A stretch of DNA of 40,744 nt from assembly GCA_036514635.1 (NCBI GenBank), contig DATBWU010000108.1:1-40744 (forward strand). Reading direction: 5' to 3'. Position 1 is the stretch's first letter; each line of letters starts with the position of its first letter. The notes under the pieces are model-generated. The model searched no databases. It had not been told where the DNA came from and saw only the letters and a list, made by a program, of their open reading frames with translations. The stretch comes from DASSFZ01 sp036514635 (GTDB lineage Bacteria; Chloroflexota; Anaerolineae; Fen-1058). Below, in pieces: positions 13,855-22,148 of the stretch. A program made the translations under genes and the position numbers.

Positions 13855-16029
13855 TTGTCTGAGAACACGTTGACACTCGAACTGAACATTCGCGGCATGG
13901 ATTGCGCCGATTGCGTGCGCACGGTCGAGACGGCGCTGAACGGTCTGCGCGGTGTGACTTCGGCGCGCGTGTTGCTGACCGCCGAGCGCGGCACGGTCAT
14001 TTACGATCCAGATGCGCTCAAGCCTCAACAGATCGTCGATGCCGTCAACGCCACCGGCTACACCGCCGATGTCCGCGATGCAGCCAACCAGCCAACCAGC
14101 CAACCAGCCAACCAACCCAACCGCTTGCTGTCTCTCATCCCGGTTGTCTTCCTGGCGGGCCTGTCGCTGCTGGCGCTGGTCGAGCTGGCCGGCGAGGGAC
14201 TCGACGGTCTCTCGCTGATTCCCTGGCCGCTGACTCTGGCGGCGGCTGCCGTGGGCAGCTGGCCGATCGTGCGCAAAGCCATCGGTGCGCTGAGGCAGAA
14301 GCAAATCACCGCCGACCTGCTGATGTCGATTGCCGTCCTCGCCGCGCTGGCGCTGGGCGAGTTCGTCGCCGCGATGCTGATCGTGTTCTTCATGCGTGTC
14401 GCGTACACGATCGAATCATTCACGACCGCGCAGGCACGCCACGCGATTAAGTCGCTGGTGCGGCTGACGCCCGACGTGGCCCGCGTGCAGCGCGACGGCG
14501 TGGAAGTGGAAATCCCCACGCGCGATCTGCGCGTCGGCGACACGTTGATCGTCCGCCCCGGCGAGCGCATCGCCGCCGACGGCGCGGTGATCGACGGGCA
14601 CAGCGCGGTCGATCAGGCGGCGATCACCGGCGAGTCGATCCCGGTCGAGAAGCAGGGCGGCGACACAGTCTTCGCCGGGACGCTGAATCAGCGCGGCGCA
14701 TTGACGGTCAACGTGACGCGCGTCGGGTCGGAGACGACGCTGGGCCGCATCGCCCGGGCCGTCGAAGAAGCCGAAGCGTCGAAAGCGCCGGTGCAGAAGT
14801 TCGCCGATCGCTACAGCGCGATCTTCCTGCCGGTGCTGCTGATCGTCGCCGCGATCACGACGATCGTGACGGGCAACCCGCACACGGGCATCGCCGTGCT
14901 GGTCGTCGCCTGCCCGTGCGCGGTCGCGCTGGCGACGCCGTTGGCCGTCACGGCGAGCGTCGGCGCAGCGGCGAAGCACGGCATTCTCATCAAGGGCGGG
15001 CTGTATCTGGAAGCGCTCGCCCGCGCGGACGTGCTGGTGATGGACAAGACCGGCACATTGACACTCGGCAAGCCCCAGGTCACGGACATTGTAGATTGTG
15101 GAATGCGGATTGCGGATTTAACAAAGGCCGCTAGTGCTCAATCAGCAATCAGCAATCCGAAATCCGAAATCCTCGCGTTGGCCGCGAGTGTGGAAAGGCG
15201 CAGCGAGCATCCGCTGGCCGAGGCGATCATGCAAGAAGCCCGCCGGCTGGGTGTGCACGCGCGGGAGCCGGAGTCGTTCGAGATGACGGCGGGAGGCGGC
15301 GTGTCGGCGCAGGTGGACGGTCGGCAGGTCCGGGTCGGCTCACCGCGATGGCTCATCGAACACGGCGTAACAGTCGATGAGAGCGGCCGTGCGTCGATCG
15401 CGCAACTCGAAAGCGAAGGCAAGACCGTCGTTGGCGTAGCCATTACAGATGCCTCTCACGACCGGTATCGGTTGATCGGGTTGATTGCAGCGGCAGACGT
15501 GTTGCGCGATGAAGTGCCTGCGGCGTTGGCCCAACTCCGGCGGCTCGGCTTCAAACGGACGATCCTGCTGTCGGGCGACAATCGTCGCTCGGTCGCCGCG
15601 ATCGGCGGCCAGTTGCAGATCGAAGCGCACGGCGCGATGCTGCCGGAAGACAAGATTGCCTTCGTGAAGGAGATTCAAGCGCAAGGGCACGTCGTGGCGA
15701 TGGTCGGCGACGGCATCAACGATGCGCCCGCGCTGGCCCAGGCAGACGTGGGCATCGCCATGGGCGCGGCAGGGACCGACCTCGCTATCGAGGCGGCCGA
15801 CATCGCGTTGATGCGCGACGACTGGTCGGCGCTGCCGTTGGCGGTGAAGATCGCACGGCGGACGTTCGGCACCATCAAGCAGAATATCGCGTTCGGTATG
15901 CTGTTCAATATCGCGGGGGTCACGCTGGCCTCACTCGGCATTCTCAAGCCGATCCTGGCGGCGGCGGCGCAGTCGTTGCCCGATGGAGCCGTCTTTTTGA
16001 ATTCGAGCAAGTTGTTGAGAGTGAAATAA
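13855..16029 (+). CDS. Heavy-metal translocating P1B-type ATPase
   Basis: A membrane pump exporting soft or transition metal ions. The predicted protein is 724 aa. The N-terminal HMA domain has GMDCADC (metal Cys17 and Cys20). The TM CPC motif is at 353-355, phosphorylation site Asp397 (DKTGTLT), the SEHPLAEA motif sits in the nucleotide domain, and the hinge is GDGINDAP. The last helix region (SLPDGAVFLNSSKLLR) lacks the Cu-type Met/Ser pattern and carries an Asp, which favours Zn/Cd/Pb (P1B-2) over copper; this is an inference. Two repeats lie in frame in the gene, at 14081-14122 (linker after HMA) and 15094-15172 (just after DKTGTLT). I chose TTG 13855 (GGAG 9 bp upstream); ATG 13756 would add 33 repeat-derived residues. 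Confidence 0.9.
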   Translation: MSENTLTLELNIRGMDCADCVRTVETALNGLRGVTSARVLLTAERGTVIYDPDALKPQQIVDAVNATGYTADVRDAANQPTSQPANQPNRLLSLIPVVFLAGLSLLALVELAGEGLDGLSLIPWPLTLAAAAVGSWPIVRKAIGALRQKQITADLLMSIAVLAALALGEFVAAMLIVFFMRVAYTIESFTTAQARHAIKSLVRLTPDVARVQRDGVEVEIPTRDLRVGDTLIVRPGERIAADGAVIDGHSAVDQAAITGESIPVEKQGGDTVFAGTLNQRGALTVNVTRVGSETTLGRIARAVEEAEASKAPVQKFADRYSAIFLPVLLIVAAITTIVTGNPHTGIAVLVVACPCAVALATPLAVTASVGAAAKHGILIKGGLYLEALARADVLVMDKTGTLTLGKPQVTDIVDCGMRIADLTKAASAQSAISNPKSEILALAASVERRSEHPLAEAIMQEARRLGVHAREPESFEMTAGGGVSAQVDGRQVRVGSPRWLIEHGVTVDESGRASIAQLESEGKTVVGVAITDASHDRYRLIGLIAAADVLRDEVPAALAQLRRLGFKRTILLSGDNRRSVAAIGGQLQIEAHGAMLPEDKIAFVKEIQAQGHVVAMVGDGINDAPALAQADVGIAMGAAGTDLAIEAADIALMRDDWSALPLAVKIARRTFGTIKQNIAFGMLFNIAGVTLASLGILKPILAAAAQSLPDGAVFLNSSKLLRVK
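14081..14122 (+). repeat. CCAACCAG tandem repeat inside the ATPase gene
   Basis: Roughly five CCAACCAG/CCAACC units, in frame, encode an Asn-Gln-Pro-Thr-rich linker (NQPTSQPANQPN, about residues 77-88) between the HMA domain and the first membrane helix. Linker position makes it tolerable to the protein. It is like the intergenic short-unit arrays of this genome. Confidence 0.8.
15094..15172 (+). repeat. Hairpin repeat in frame inside the ATPase gene
   Basis: The left arm (GATTGTGGAATGCGGATTGC...) and right arm (CAGCAATCCGAAATCCGAAA...) are inverted copies of degenerate GGATTGC/GGATTTC units. They encode about 27 residues (DCGMRIADLTKA... to ...NPKSEI) just downstream of the DKTGTLT motif, where family members normally have a short loop. 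No frameshift or stop results. Confidence 0.75.
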
Positions 16030-16137
16030 CCTCACCCTCACCCCAGCTCACCGCACTGCGCTGCGCGCAGCGCGGCGCAGGTCGCCACACTCCGCTCCTG
16101 GTGGAAGAGGGAGAGGAGCCGGGGGTGAGGGAGAGGT
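16030..16137. repeat. CTCACCCTCACCCC inverted repeat
   Basis: The left arm CCTCACCCTCACCCC and right arm GGGGGTGAGGGAGAGG bound a 108-bp element with internal GCGCTGCGCGCAGCGC palindromes. It starts right at the ATPase stop. A related element lies at 24864-24931. Confidence 0.75.
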
Positions 16138-16160
16138 AGCCTAAGGAAGGAGTGATTTGT

Positions 16161-17171
16161 ATGTCATACGTATCGAGGAGGAAGTTTCTAAAGGTGGGCA
16201 CGGCGGGGGTGCTGGGTTCAGCCGGGTTGGTCTCACTGACCACCACGCGCGCCCAACAAGACCCGCCGCCCCCCAACCCTTATTTCGACCACGGCGCAGG
16301 GCATGCCGGCAACGACATGGTCGGCGACGTCGATCCGAACAACAAGAACGGCTTCGATCCGACGGCCATGCTGACCGACTGGGACTATGGCAAGGTCAGC
16401 ACGCTGCCCAACGGGCAGACGTTGCGCGAGTACGAGGTGTTTGCCGGCGAGAAGGAAATCGAGATCGCGCCGGGTGTGTACTTCCCGGCGTGGACGTACA
16501 ACGGGCGCGTGCCCGGCCCGACGATCCGCTGCACCGAAGGCGATCGCATCCGCGTCCACTTCGTCAACGGGACGGGACACCCGCACTCGATCCACTTTCA
16601 CGGTATCCACCCGTCGAACATGGACGGGCTGGACCCGGTGCCATCGGGCGGCGAGTTCACCTACGAGTTCGACGCCGAGCCGTTCGGGCTGCACCTGTAT
16701 CACTGCCACACGCTGCCGCTCAAGCGACACATCCACAAAGGACTCTACGGCGGATTCCTCATCGATCCCAGGCCGGGCCGCCCACCCGCGCGTGAGTTGT
16801 TCATGATGATGAATGCTTTCGACACGAACTTCGACGGCGGGAATGAAGTGTACGCGGTGAATACGGTCGGATTCCACTACGTCCGCCATCCGATCCAGGC
16901 CAGGGTCGGTGAGCTGATCCGCATGTACGTGATCAACATCGTCGAGTTCGATCTGATCAACTCGTTCCACCTGCACGCGAACCTGTTCGACGTGTATCGC
17001 ACCGGCACGCGGCTGGAGACGAGCGAGTACACCGATACGGTCATCTTGGGCCAGGGCGAGCGGGCGATCCTGGAGACGCGCTTTAAGTTTCCCGGCAAGT
17101 TCATGTTCCACGCGCACGTCAGCGAGTTTGCCGAGCTGGGCTGGCTGGGTTTCTTCGAGGTGACAGAATGA
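16161..17171 (+). CDS. Two-domain multicopper oxidase, Tat-exported
   Basis: A laccase- or nitrite-reductase-like copper enzyme expected outside the cytoplasmic membrane. The predicted protein is 336 aa. A Tat signal, SRRKFLKVG (5-13), is followed by a hydrophobic stretch. Domain 1 has H145-F-H147 and H181-C182-H183 with His190, a complete type 1 copper set. Domain 2 has H270-L-H272 and H317-A318-H319; the type 1 Cys is replaced by Ala318. The eight His of a trinuclear centre are therefore all present, with type 1 copper only in domain 1, which fits the rarer type-C two-domain oxidases. ATG 16161 has AAGGAAGGAG 8 bp upstream. The stop overlaps the ZIP gene start by 4 bp. Substrate (metal or phenol) is not determined. 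Confidence 0.87.
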   Translation: MSYVSRRKFLKVGTAGVLGSAGLVSLTTTRAQQDPPPPNPYFDHGAGHAGNDMVGDVDPNNKNGFDPTAMLTDWDYGKVSTLPNGQTLREYEVFAGEKEIEIAPGVYFPAWTYNGRVPGPTIRCTEGDRIRVHFVNGTGHPHSIHFHGIHPSNMDGLDPVPSGGEFTYEFDAEPFGLHLYHCHTLPLKRHIHKGLYGGFLIDPRPGRPPARELFMMMNAFDTNFDGGNEVYAVNTVGFHYVRHPIQARVGELIRMYVINIVEFDLINSFHLHANLFDVYRTGTRLETSEYTDTVILGQGERAILETRFKFPGKFMFHAHVSEFAELGWLGFFEVTE

Positions 17172-18379
17172 GCGAGCAAACATTGCCCACCCAGACAGCG
17201 CCGGCCTGGTCGCCGGGCCGTATCGCGGCGGCAGCGCTGCCCCTGGTTCTGCTGGTCGTCGTCGTCGCCATCTTCTTGACGACCGGTGCAGGCCTTCAGA
17301 CGCCTGAGGGGCTGCCGCCGATCGAGCAGATCGACGTTCAGCAGATCGTGTTGCCCGAACCGAACCTCATCGTGATGAACGTGATCAACTCCGGGCCGGA
17401 CCCGGTGACGGTCGCGCAGGTGCTGGTCGATGAGGCCTACTGGCGATTCTCGATCGAGCCAGGCCCTGACATCCCGCGCTTGGGCACGGCGACCCTCCGC
17501 ATCCCCTACCCGTGGGTCGCGGCTGAGCCGCATCTGATCGTGCTCGTCACATCCACCGGCACGACCTTTGAAGCCGGGATTCCGCTGGCCGTGCAGACCC
17601 CCGTCGCCAGCCTGAACACCTTCTTCCAGTTCGCGCTGATCGGCATCTACGTCGGCGTGATCCCGGTCGGGCTGGGGCTGATGTGGCATCCCTTCATGCG
17701 CAGCCTCAAGCGCCGTGCGCTCGACGCGATCCTGGCGCTGACGATCGGTCTGCTGGTTTTTCTACTGATCGACACCGCGAGCGAAGGACTGGAGGTGGCG
17801 GCGCGCGTGCCGAGCGCGTTCAACGGGCTGATCCTGTTCAGCGCGGGTGCGCTTCTGGCCTATCTGCTGATCCAGATCGCCAGCGCGCGAGGCGGCGTGA
17901 ATCGGGATGAAGCCTCGGGCCGCACGGCTCTCTCGTACCTGTTGGCCGTCGGCATCGGCCTGCACAATCTGGCCGAAGGTCTCGCCATCGGTGCGGCGTA
18001 TGCGGCCGGCCAGGCGGCACTCGGTGCGTTTCTCGTCGTCGGCTTCACGCTGCACAACGTCACCGAGGGTATCGGCATCGCCGCGCCGGTCGCGCAGGAT
18101 CGACCGGGACTGCGCACGTTCCTGTGGCTGACCCTGATCGCCGGAGCGCCGGCCATCCTCGGAGCATGGGCCGGTGGATTCATCTACAGCGACCTGGCCG
18201 CGGCGATCTTCCTCGGCGTTGGGGTCGGCGCGATCGTGCAGGTGATCGTCGAGGTCGGTAAGCTATTGATGCGACATGGCCGCCGCGAAGGCGCGACCTT
18301 CGCTACCGGGTCAAACGCGATCGGCTTCGCCGCCGGGCTGGCGATCATGTACGTGACGGCGCTGCTGGTCGCGGTATAA
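17168..18379 (+). CDS. ZIP family metal transporter with extracytoplasmic domain
   Basis: A membrane transporter for Zn2+, Fe2+ or Mn2+-like ions. It is 403 aa. TM1 is at about 17-38, followed by a beta-rich extracytoplasmic region (about 45-145) not found in ordinary ZIPs, then seven or so helices. The metal-binding signatures of TM4 and TM5 are both present: HNLAEG (266-271) and HNVTEG (296-301). The start ATG lies in the overlap ATGA with the multicopper oxidase stop, so the two are co-translated, suggesting oxidation or capture of a metal outside and handling by ZIP. The N-terminal domain might bind metal or the oxidase; this is inference. A strong terminator follows. Confidence 0.88.
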   Translation: MSEQTLPTQTAPAWSPGRIAAAALPLVLLVVVVAIFLTTGAGLQTPEGLPPIEQIDVQQIVLPEPNLIVMNVINSGPDPVTVAQVLVDEAYWRFSIEPGPDIPRLGTATLRIPYPWVAAEPHLIVLVTSTGTTFEAGIPLAVQTPVASLNTFFQFALIGIYVGVIPVGLGLMWHPFMRSLKRRALDAILALTIGLLVFLLIDTASEGLEVAARVPSAFNGLILFSAGALLAYLLIQIASARGGVNRDEASGRTALSYLLAVGIGLHNLAEGLAIGAAYAAGQAALGAFLVVGFTLHNVTEGIGIAAPVAQDRPGLRTFLWLTLIAGAPAILGAWAGGFIYSDLAAAIFLGVGVGAIVQVIVEVGKLLMRHGRREGATFATGSNAIGFAAGLAIMYVTALLVAV

Positions 18380-18393
18380 GCAGCGCACCAAGT

Positions 18394-18424
18394 GACCGGC
18401 ACTCAGCAAGTGCCGGTCTTTTTT
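18394..18424 (+). terminator. Intrinsic terminator after the ZIP gene
   Basis: A perfect 10-bp stem GACCGGCACT / AGTGCCGGTC with loop CAGCA, followed by six T. It ends the multicopper oxidase-ZIP transcript. Confidence 0.92.
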
Positions 18425-18512
18425 CGACGACGGGGAGTTTTGAATTACGGCAACGAGCAATTCCACAGGACACTTGTAACGGCCAGGCATGATTAATGTC
18501 ACTTCACTAAGT

Positions 18513-18555
18513 TAGTAGTTCGGATGCTAACTACTAGTCGGGTATCGAACTACTA
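18513..18555 (+). promoter_or_regulatory. Three AACTACTA half-sites, possible operator array
   Basis: TAGTAGTT (18513-18520), AACTACTA (18529-18536) and AACTACTA (18548-18555) form an inverted pair plus a direct copy. They lie in the 371-bp gap ahead of the TrmB-like regulator, which also holds the terminator and a dispersed repeat. They could be operator half-sites, or a decayed member of the AGTAGTC repeat class seen at 9550. Confidence 0.35.
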
Positions 18556-18570
18556 TTTGGGAAGATTATG

Positions 18571-18674
18571 GAAGGCTCAATGGGTGTTTCAAGGAGGTCG
18601 ATGCAACGAATCCGCACGGATAAACGGATACGACCCGCGCACTAGTGCGCCCGTCGAGGATTCGCTTATCCGCC
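18571..18674 (+). repeat. GGCTCAATGGGTGTTTC repeat, copy 2
   Basis: It begins GGCTCAATGGGTGTTTCAAG, continues GCAACGAATCCGCACGGATA and AACGGATACGACCCGCGC, and ends with an inverted GATTCGCTTATCCGCC. It lies in the leader of the TrmB-like regulator gene and is non-coding. Confidence 0.75.
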
Positions 18675-18750
18675 TGCCCTTGCGCGCAGCGCGGGGGTTG
18701 CCCATCCGATGCATTGGTCGCTCACCTCCCTGAAATCCGGGAAGAGCGAA

Positions 18751-19545
18751 ATGGAATTACTGGCTGGCTTGACTGCGATTGGATTTACGGAATACGAGGC
18801 CAAAGTCTACCTGGCGCTCTTGCGCGAGAGTCCGGCCACCGGCTATCAACTGAGCAAGCGCGCCGGTGTGCCGCGATCGATGGTGTATGAAGCACTGGGC
18901 CGATTGCAGACACGGGGCGCGGTGCTGGTTACCGATCGCCATAGGGCCACACTGTATCGACCCCTGCCGCCGGACGTTCTGCTCAATCGATACGAGCAGG
19001 AACAGCATCGGCTGACGAGCGACTTGCGCGAAGGGTTGCGCTCGCTGCACGAGACGACTGAGGAAGATCGCATCTGGTCGATCAGCGGCCGCGATCCGGT
19101 GCTGTCGTATGCCGCACAGATGCTTCAGCGCGCACGGACAGAGGCGCTGCTGGTGATGAACGATCCAGACCTGGAGGTTCTGCGCAGCGAGGTTGAGGCG
19201 GCATGTGAGCGCGGTGTGAGCGTCGGCGCATTGTTGACAGGTGAGGGCGAGTTGGGCTGCGGGCGCGCAGTCCGTCATCCTCCGCAGGAAAGCAAACTCC
19301 AGCAACTCACCGACGATCTGGTAATCGTCATCGACAGTCACGAGGCGCTCATCTCGAACACCGTGCAGGAGACGACGGCAACGATCACGCTAAACCGCAA
19401 CCTGGTGCTGATCGCGCGCCAGTTTGTGTGGATGGAGCTGTTCGCGCAGCGCATCTATACCCGGCTTAGCCCTGAACTACTCGCGCAACTCGATCCGGAA
19501 GATCGGCGCATGCTTGAAAGTTTCTCGCCGCAACCCGGCGCATAA
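18751..19545 (+). CDS. TrmB family transcriptional regulator
   Basis: A DNA-binding regulator with an N-terminal TrmB-type winged helix, best known for sugar- or stress-responsive control. The predicted protein is 264 aa. Residues 1-75 carry the helix-turn-helix (LTAIGFTEYEAKVYLALLRE, YQLSKRAGVPRSMVYEALGR). A short coiled linker follows at about 85-110, then a C-terminal sensor region with a phospholipase-D-like TrmB_C fold. ATG 18751 is favoured since family homology starts MELLAGL; the upstream ATG 18709 would add 14 residues bordering the repeat. The GGAAGAG upstream is a weak ribosome binding site. It faces the MacAB-like efflux set downstream, but co-regulation is not shown. Confidence 0.85.
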   Translation: MELLAGLTAIGFTEYEAKVYLALLRESPATGYQLSKRAGVPRSMVYEALGRLQTRGAVLVTDRHRATLYRPLPPDVLLNRYEQEQHRLTSDLREGLRSLHETTEEDRIWSISGRDPVLSYAAQMLQRARTEALLVMNDPDLEVLRSEVEAACERGVSVGALLTGEGELGCGRAVRHPPQESKLQQLTDDLVIVIDSHEALISNTVQETTATITLNRNLVLIARQFVWMELFAQRIYTRLSPELLAQLDPEDRRMLESFSPQPGA

Positions 19546-19552
19546 CCACCGC

Positions 19553-19698
19553 ACTAGTACACGTCGGCGTAAATGCCGCAATGGTTTGTCATTCCGAGCC
19601 GCGCTCTTTGCGGCGAGGAATCTCCGCCCAGCCGACCGAGACCCCTCGCTGCGCTCGGGGTGACAACCGTAGGGTTATTTAGGCCACGGTGTACTAGG
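19553..19698. repeat. ACTAGTACAC palindromic element with nested GTCATTCCGAGC repeat
   Basis: The ends ACTAGTACACGTCGGCGTAA (19553-) and the inverse ATTTAGGCCACGGTGTACTA (-19698) match well. Inside is the common GTCATTCCGAGC...GAGGAATCT / CTCGGGGTGACA palindrome. It follows the regulator stop by 8 bp. Confidence 0.75.
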
Positions 19699-19740
19699 GA
19701 GAACACAGGTGACCCACATGCTTAAAAAGCCCTGAAGATT

Positions 19741-19870
19741 AACCACCAAGTCACCAAGACACCAAGAGCCTCAAGGCTTTCTTCGTGCTGGATGGGGGCC
19801 TGGTGTTGAGTTTTTAGATAGTCGCTTACAGCCGCTGCTTTCTCCGTGCCATCCGTGCCATCCGTGGTTA
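19741..19870. repeat. ACCAAG-type and CCATCCGTG-type dispersed repeats
   Basis: ACCACCAAGTCACCAAGACA at 19741 resembles the inner repeat of 2461-2575. CCGTGCCATCCGTGCCATCC at about 19846 is a second short-unit repeat. Together they fill the gap before the permease gene; the rest of the gap 19546-19892 shows no gene. Confidence 0.6.
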
Positions 19871-19892
19871 AGCCCAGTGAGGCAAAAGAGTC

Positions 19893-22148
19893 ATGCTCAA
19901 TCTGATCCTCAAGAACCTGTTTCGACGCAAGACGCGCACGCTGCTGACGGTGGCCGGCATCGCCGTGGGTGTGGCGGCGATCGTCGCGCTGGGCGCGATG
20001 GGCGAAGGGCTGCGCACGGGCTACCTGTCCATGTTCTCCGGCAGTGGAGCCGATTTGATCATGATGCAGAAAGGCGCATGGGACATCACGATCGGCGCGG
20101 TCGATGAAGACACCGTGAATCAGGTTGCGGCGCTGCCCGAAGTGCGCGCGGCTACAGGCATGGTCGTCGGCAATGTCACCGCGCCGGGCGCGATGTACTT
20201 CTTCGTGTTCGGCTACGACCCGGACGGGTTCGCCATCAAGCGCTTCCAGATCGTCGAAGGGCAGCCGCTGGGCGCTTCCCATTCCGCCACGCGGGGCAGT
20301 CACGAAATCCTGCTGGGCAAACAGGCCGCGAGCGTGATGAGACTCAAGGTCGGCGACACGCTGCGCCTGACGGGCGGCGCATTCCACGTCGTCGGCATTT
20401 ACACCAGCGGCAGCGGCTTCGAGGATGCGGCGGCGGTTCTGTCGCTGGCCGATGCACAGAGACTGCTCCAGAAGCCACGCCAACTCGGCGCGGTGCAGAT
20501 CAAACTGAACGATGCACGGCAGATCGAACAGGTGCGCGCGGAGCTGGAGCGCCGCTATCCTCGCCTGACGATTTCTCAGTCGAGCCAGACCGCCGACCAG
20601 CAGCAATGGATCACCTACATCCAGGGCTTCGCACTGGGCATCGCGCTGCTGGCCGTCGTCATCGGCGGCGTGGGCATGACTAACGCCGTGATGATGAGCA
20701 CCTTCGAGCGCACGCGCGAGATCGGCACGCTGCGCGCGCTGGGCTGGAGTCGCCGCCGCGTGCTGACGATGGTGCTGGGCGAAAGCGTCATGCTGGGGAT
20801 GATTGGCGGGTTGGCCGGCTGCGCGGTGGGCGCGGCGCTGATCGGTGCGCTGGGCCAGAGTCCGGCGATGAGTTTCCTTCAGGGCAACGTCAGCCTGCCC
20901 TTGATCGGACAGGGCCTGCTCACGGCGATGGCTCTGGGCGCGGCAGGCGGCGTGTACCCGGCCCGCTGGGCATCCCGGTTGCTGCCGATCGAGGCGCTAC
21001 GCTACGAAGGTGGATCGGGCGCGGAGGCGCGCCTGCGGACCTCGCGCGTCAAGTCGGAAACGCTCCGATCGCTGGCGCGGCGCCGCCGGCGCACGGCGCT
21101 GACCATTGTCGGCATCAGCATCGGGCTGGCCGCCGTCGTGGCGCTCAACGGCATTGCCGACGGGTTCATCGTGATGTTCAACCAAATGATGATGACCACC
21201 GATGTCGACCTGGTGGTCCAGCAGCGCGACACGTCGGACCTGGCCTACAGCGCCGTCAACGAGCGGGTGGGCCGGGAAATCGCCGCGCTGCCGGATGTGC
21301 AGAGCGTATCGGGCATTGTGATCAGCGCGGTCGAGACGAACGAAGCGCCGATCTTCCTCATCATGGGCTACGCGCCATACGAGCCGGCGATCGAGCATTT
21401 CAAGATCGTCGAAGGGCGTGGGCTTTCAGGCAATCGAGAAGTGATGATCGGGCGATCGGCGGTGGATGTCCTGAAAGTGAAAGTGGGCGAGGTCATCCGC
21501 CTGGCAAACGTAGGCTTTCGCGTGGTCGGCATCTTTGAGACGGGCGTCTCGTATGAGAACAGCGCGGGTGTCATTTCGTTGCGCGATGCACAGGCGCTCG
21601 TCGGCAAGCCGCGCCAGGTGACGATGTACGGCATCAAGCTGAACGATCCGCAGCGCGCACAGGCTATCGCGGCCACCATCGAAGCGCACCTGCCCGACGT
21701 GGCCGTGTCGCCGGCGAGCGAATTCGCCGAGAACTTGCCCGATATGAAGCGATCGTATGCGGCGATGGGCGCGATCAGCGCATTGGCGATTCTCGTCGGC
21801 GGGATCGGCATGATGAACACGATGATCATGAGCGTGTACGAGCGCACGCGGGAGATCGGCACGCTGCGCGCGCTGGGCTGGCGGCGGCTGCGTGTGCTTT
21901 TGACGGTGCTCAAAGAGTCGCTCGCGCTCAGCCTGATCGGCGTGGTGGCCGGAGCCGTACTGGCCTGGCTCCTGGGTGTGCTGCTGCGCCAAATCCCGCT
22001 GTGGGGCGATATGGTGCGGATCTCTTTCTCGCCCGCGCTGCTGACGCAAGCGCTGATCGTCGCGCTGATATTGGGCCTGCTCGGCGGATCGTATCCGGCC
22101 TGGCGAGCGGCGAATCTCAGCCCGGCGGAAGCGTTACGCTACGAGTGA
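19893..22148 (+). CDS. MacB/FtsX-type ABC permease with two fused units
   Basis: The membrane component of a MacAB-like efflux or lipoprotein-handling ABC system. It is 751 aa, about twice the usual 400, because it is an internal duplication. Unit 1 (about 1-370) begins RRKTRTLLTVAGIAVGVAAI and unit 2 (about 395-751) begins RRRRTALTIVGISIGLAAVV. Each has one N-terminal helix, a large extracytoplasmic MacB_PCD domain and three C-terminal helices with the family loop ERTREIGTLRALGW. The protein thus has eight membrane helices and both halves of a functional permease dimer. The ATG follows GAGG about 10 bp upstream. The membrane-fusion gene and the ATPase gene lie downstream, separated by a repeat cassette and a hairpin. 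Confidence 0.9.
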   Translation: MLNLILKNLFRRKTRTLLTVAGIAVGVAAIVALGAMGEGLRTGYLSMFSGSGADLIMMQKGAWDITIGAVDEDTVNQVAALPEVRAATGMVVGNVTAPGAMYFFVFGYDPDGFAIKRFQIVEGQPLGASHSATRGSHEILLGKQAASVMRLKVGDTLRLTGGAFHVVGIYTSGSGFEDAAAVLSLADAQRLLQKPRQLGAVQIKLNDARQIEQVRAELERRYPRLTISQSSQTADQQQWITYIQGFALGIALLAVVIGGVGMTNAVMMSTFERTREIGTLRALGWSRRRVLTMVLGESVMLGMIGGLAGCAVGAALIGALGQSPAMSFLQGNVSLPLIGQGLLTAMALGAAGGVYPARWASRLLPIEALRYEGGSGAEARLRTSRVKSETLRSLARRRRRTALTIVGISIGLAAVVALNGIADGFIVMFNQMMMTTDVDLVVQQRDTSDLAYSAVNERVGREIAALPDVQSVSGIVISAVETNEAPIFLIMGYAPYEPAIEHFKIVEGRGLSGNREVMIGRSAVDVLKVKVGEVIRLANVGFRVVGIFETGVSYENSAGVISLRDAQALVGKPRQVTMYGIKLNDPQRAQAIAATIEAHLPDVAVSPASEFAENLPDMKRSYAAMGAISALAILVGGIGMMNTMIMSVYERTREIGTLRALGWRRLRVLLTVLKESLALSLIGVVAGAVLAWLLGVLLRQIPLWGDMVRISFSPALLTQALIVALILGLLGGSYPAWRAANLSPAEALRYE

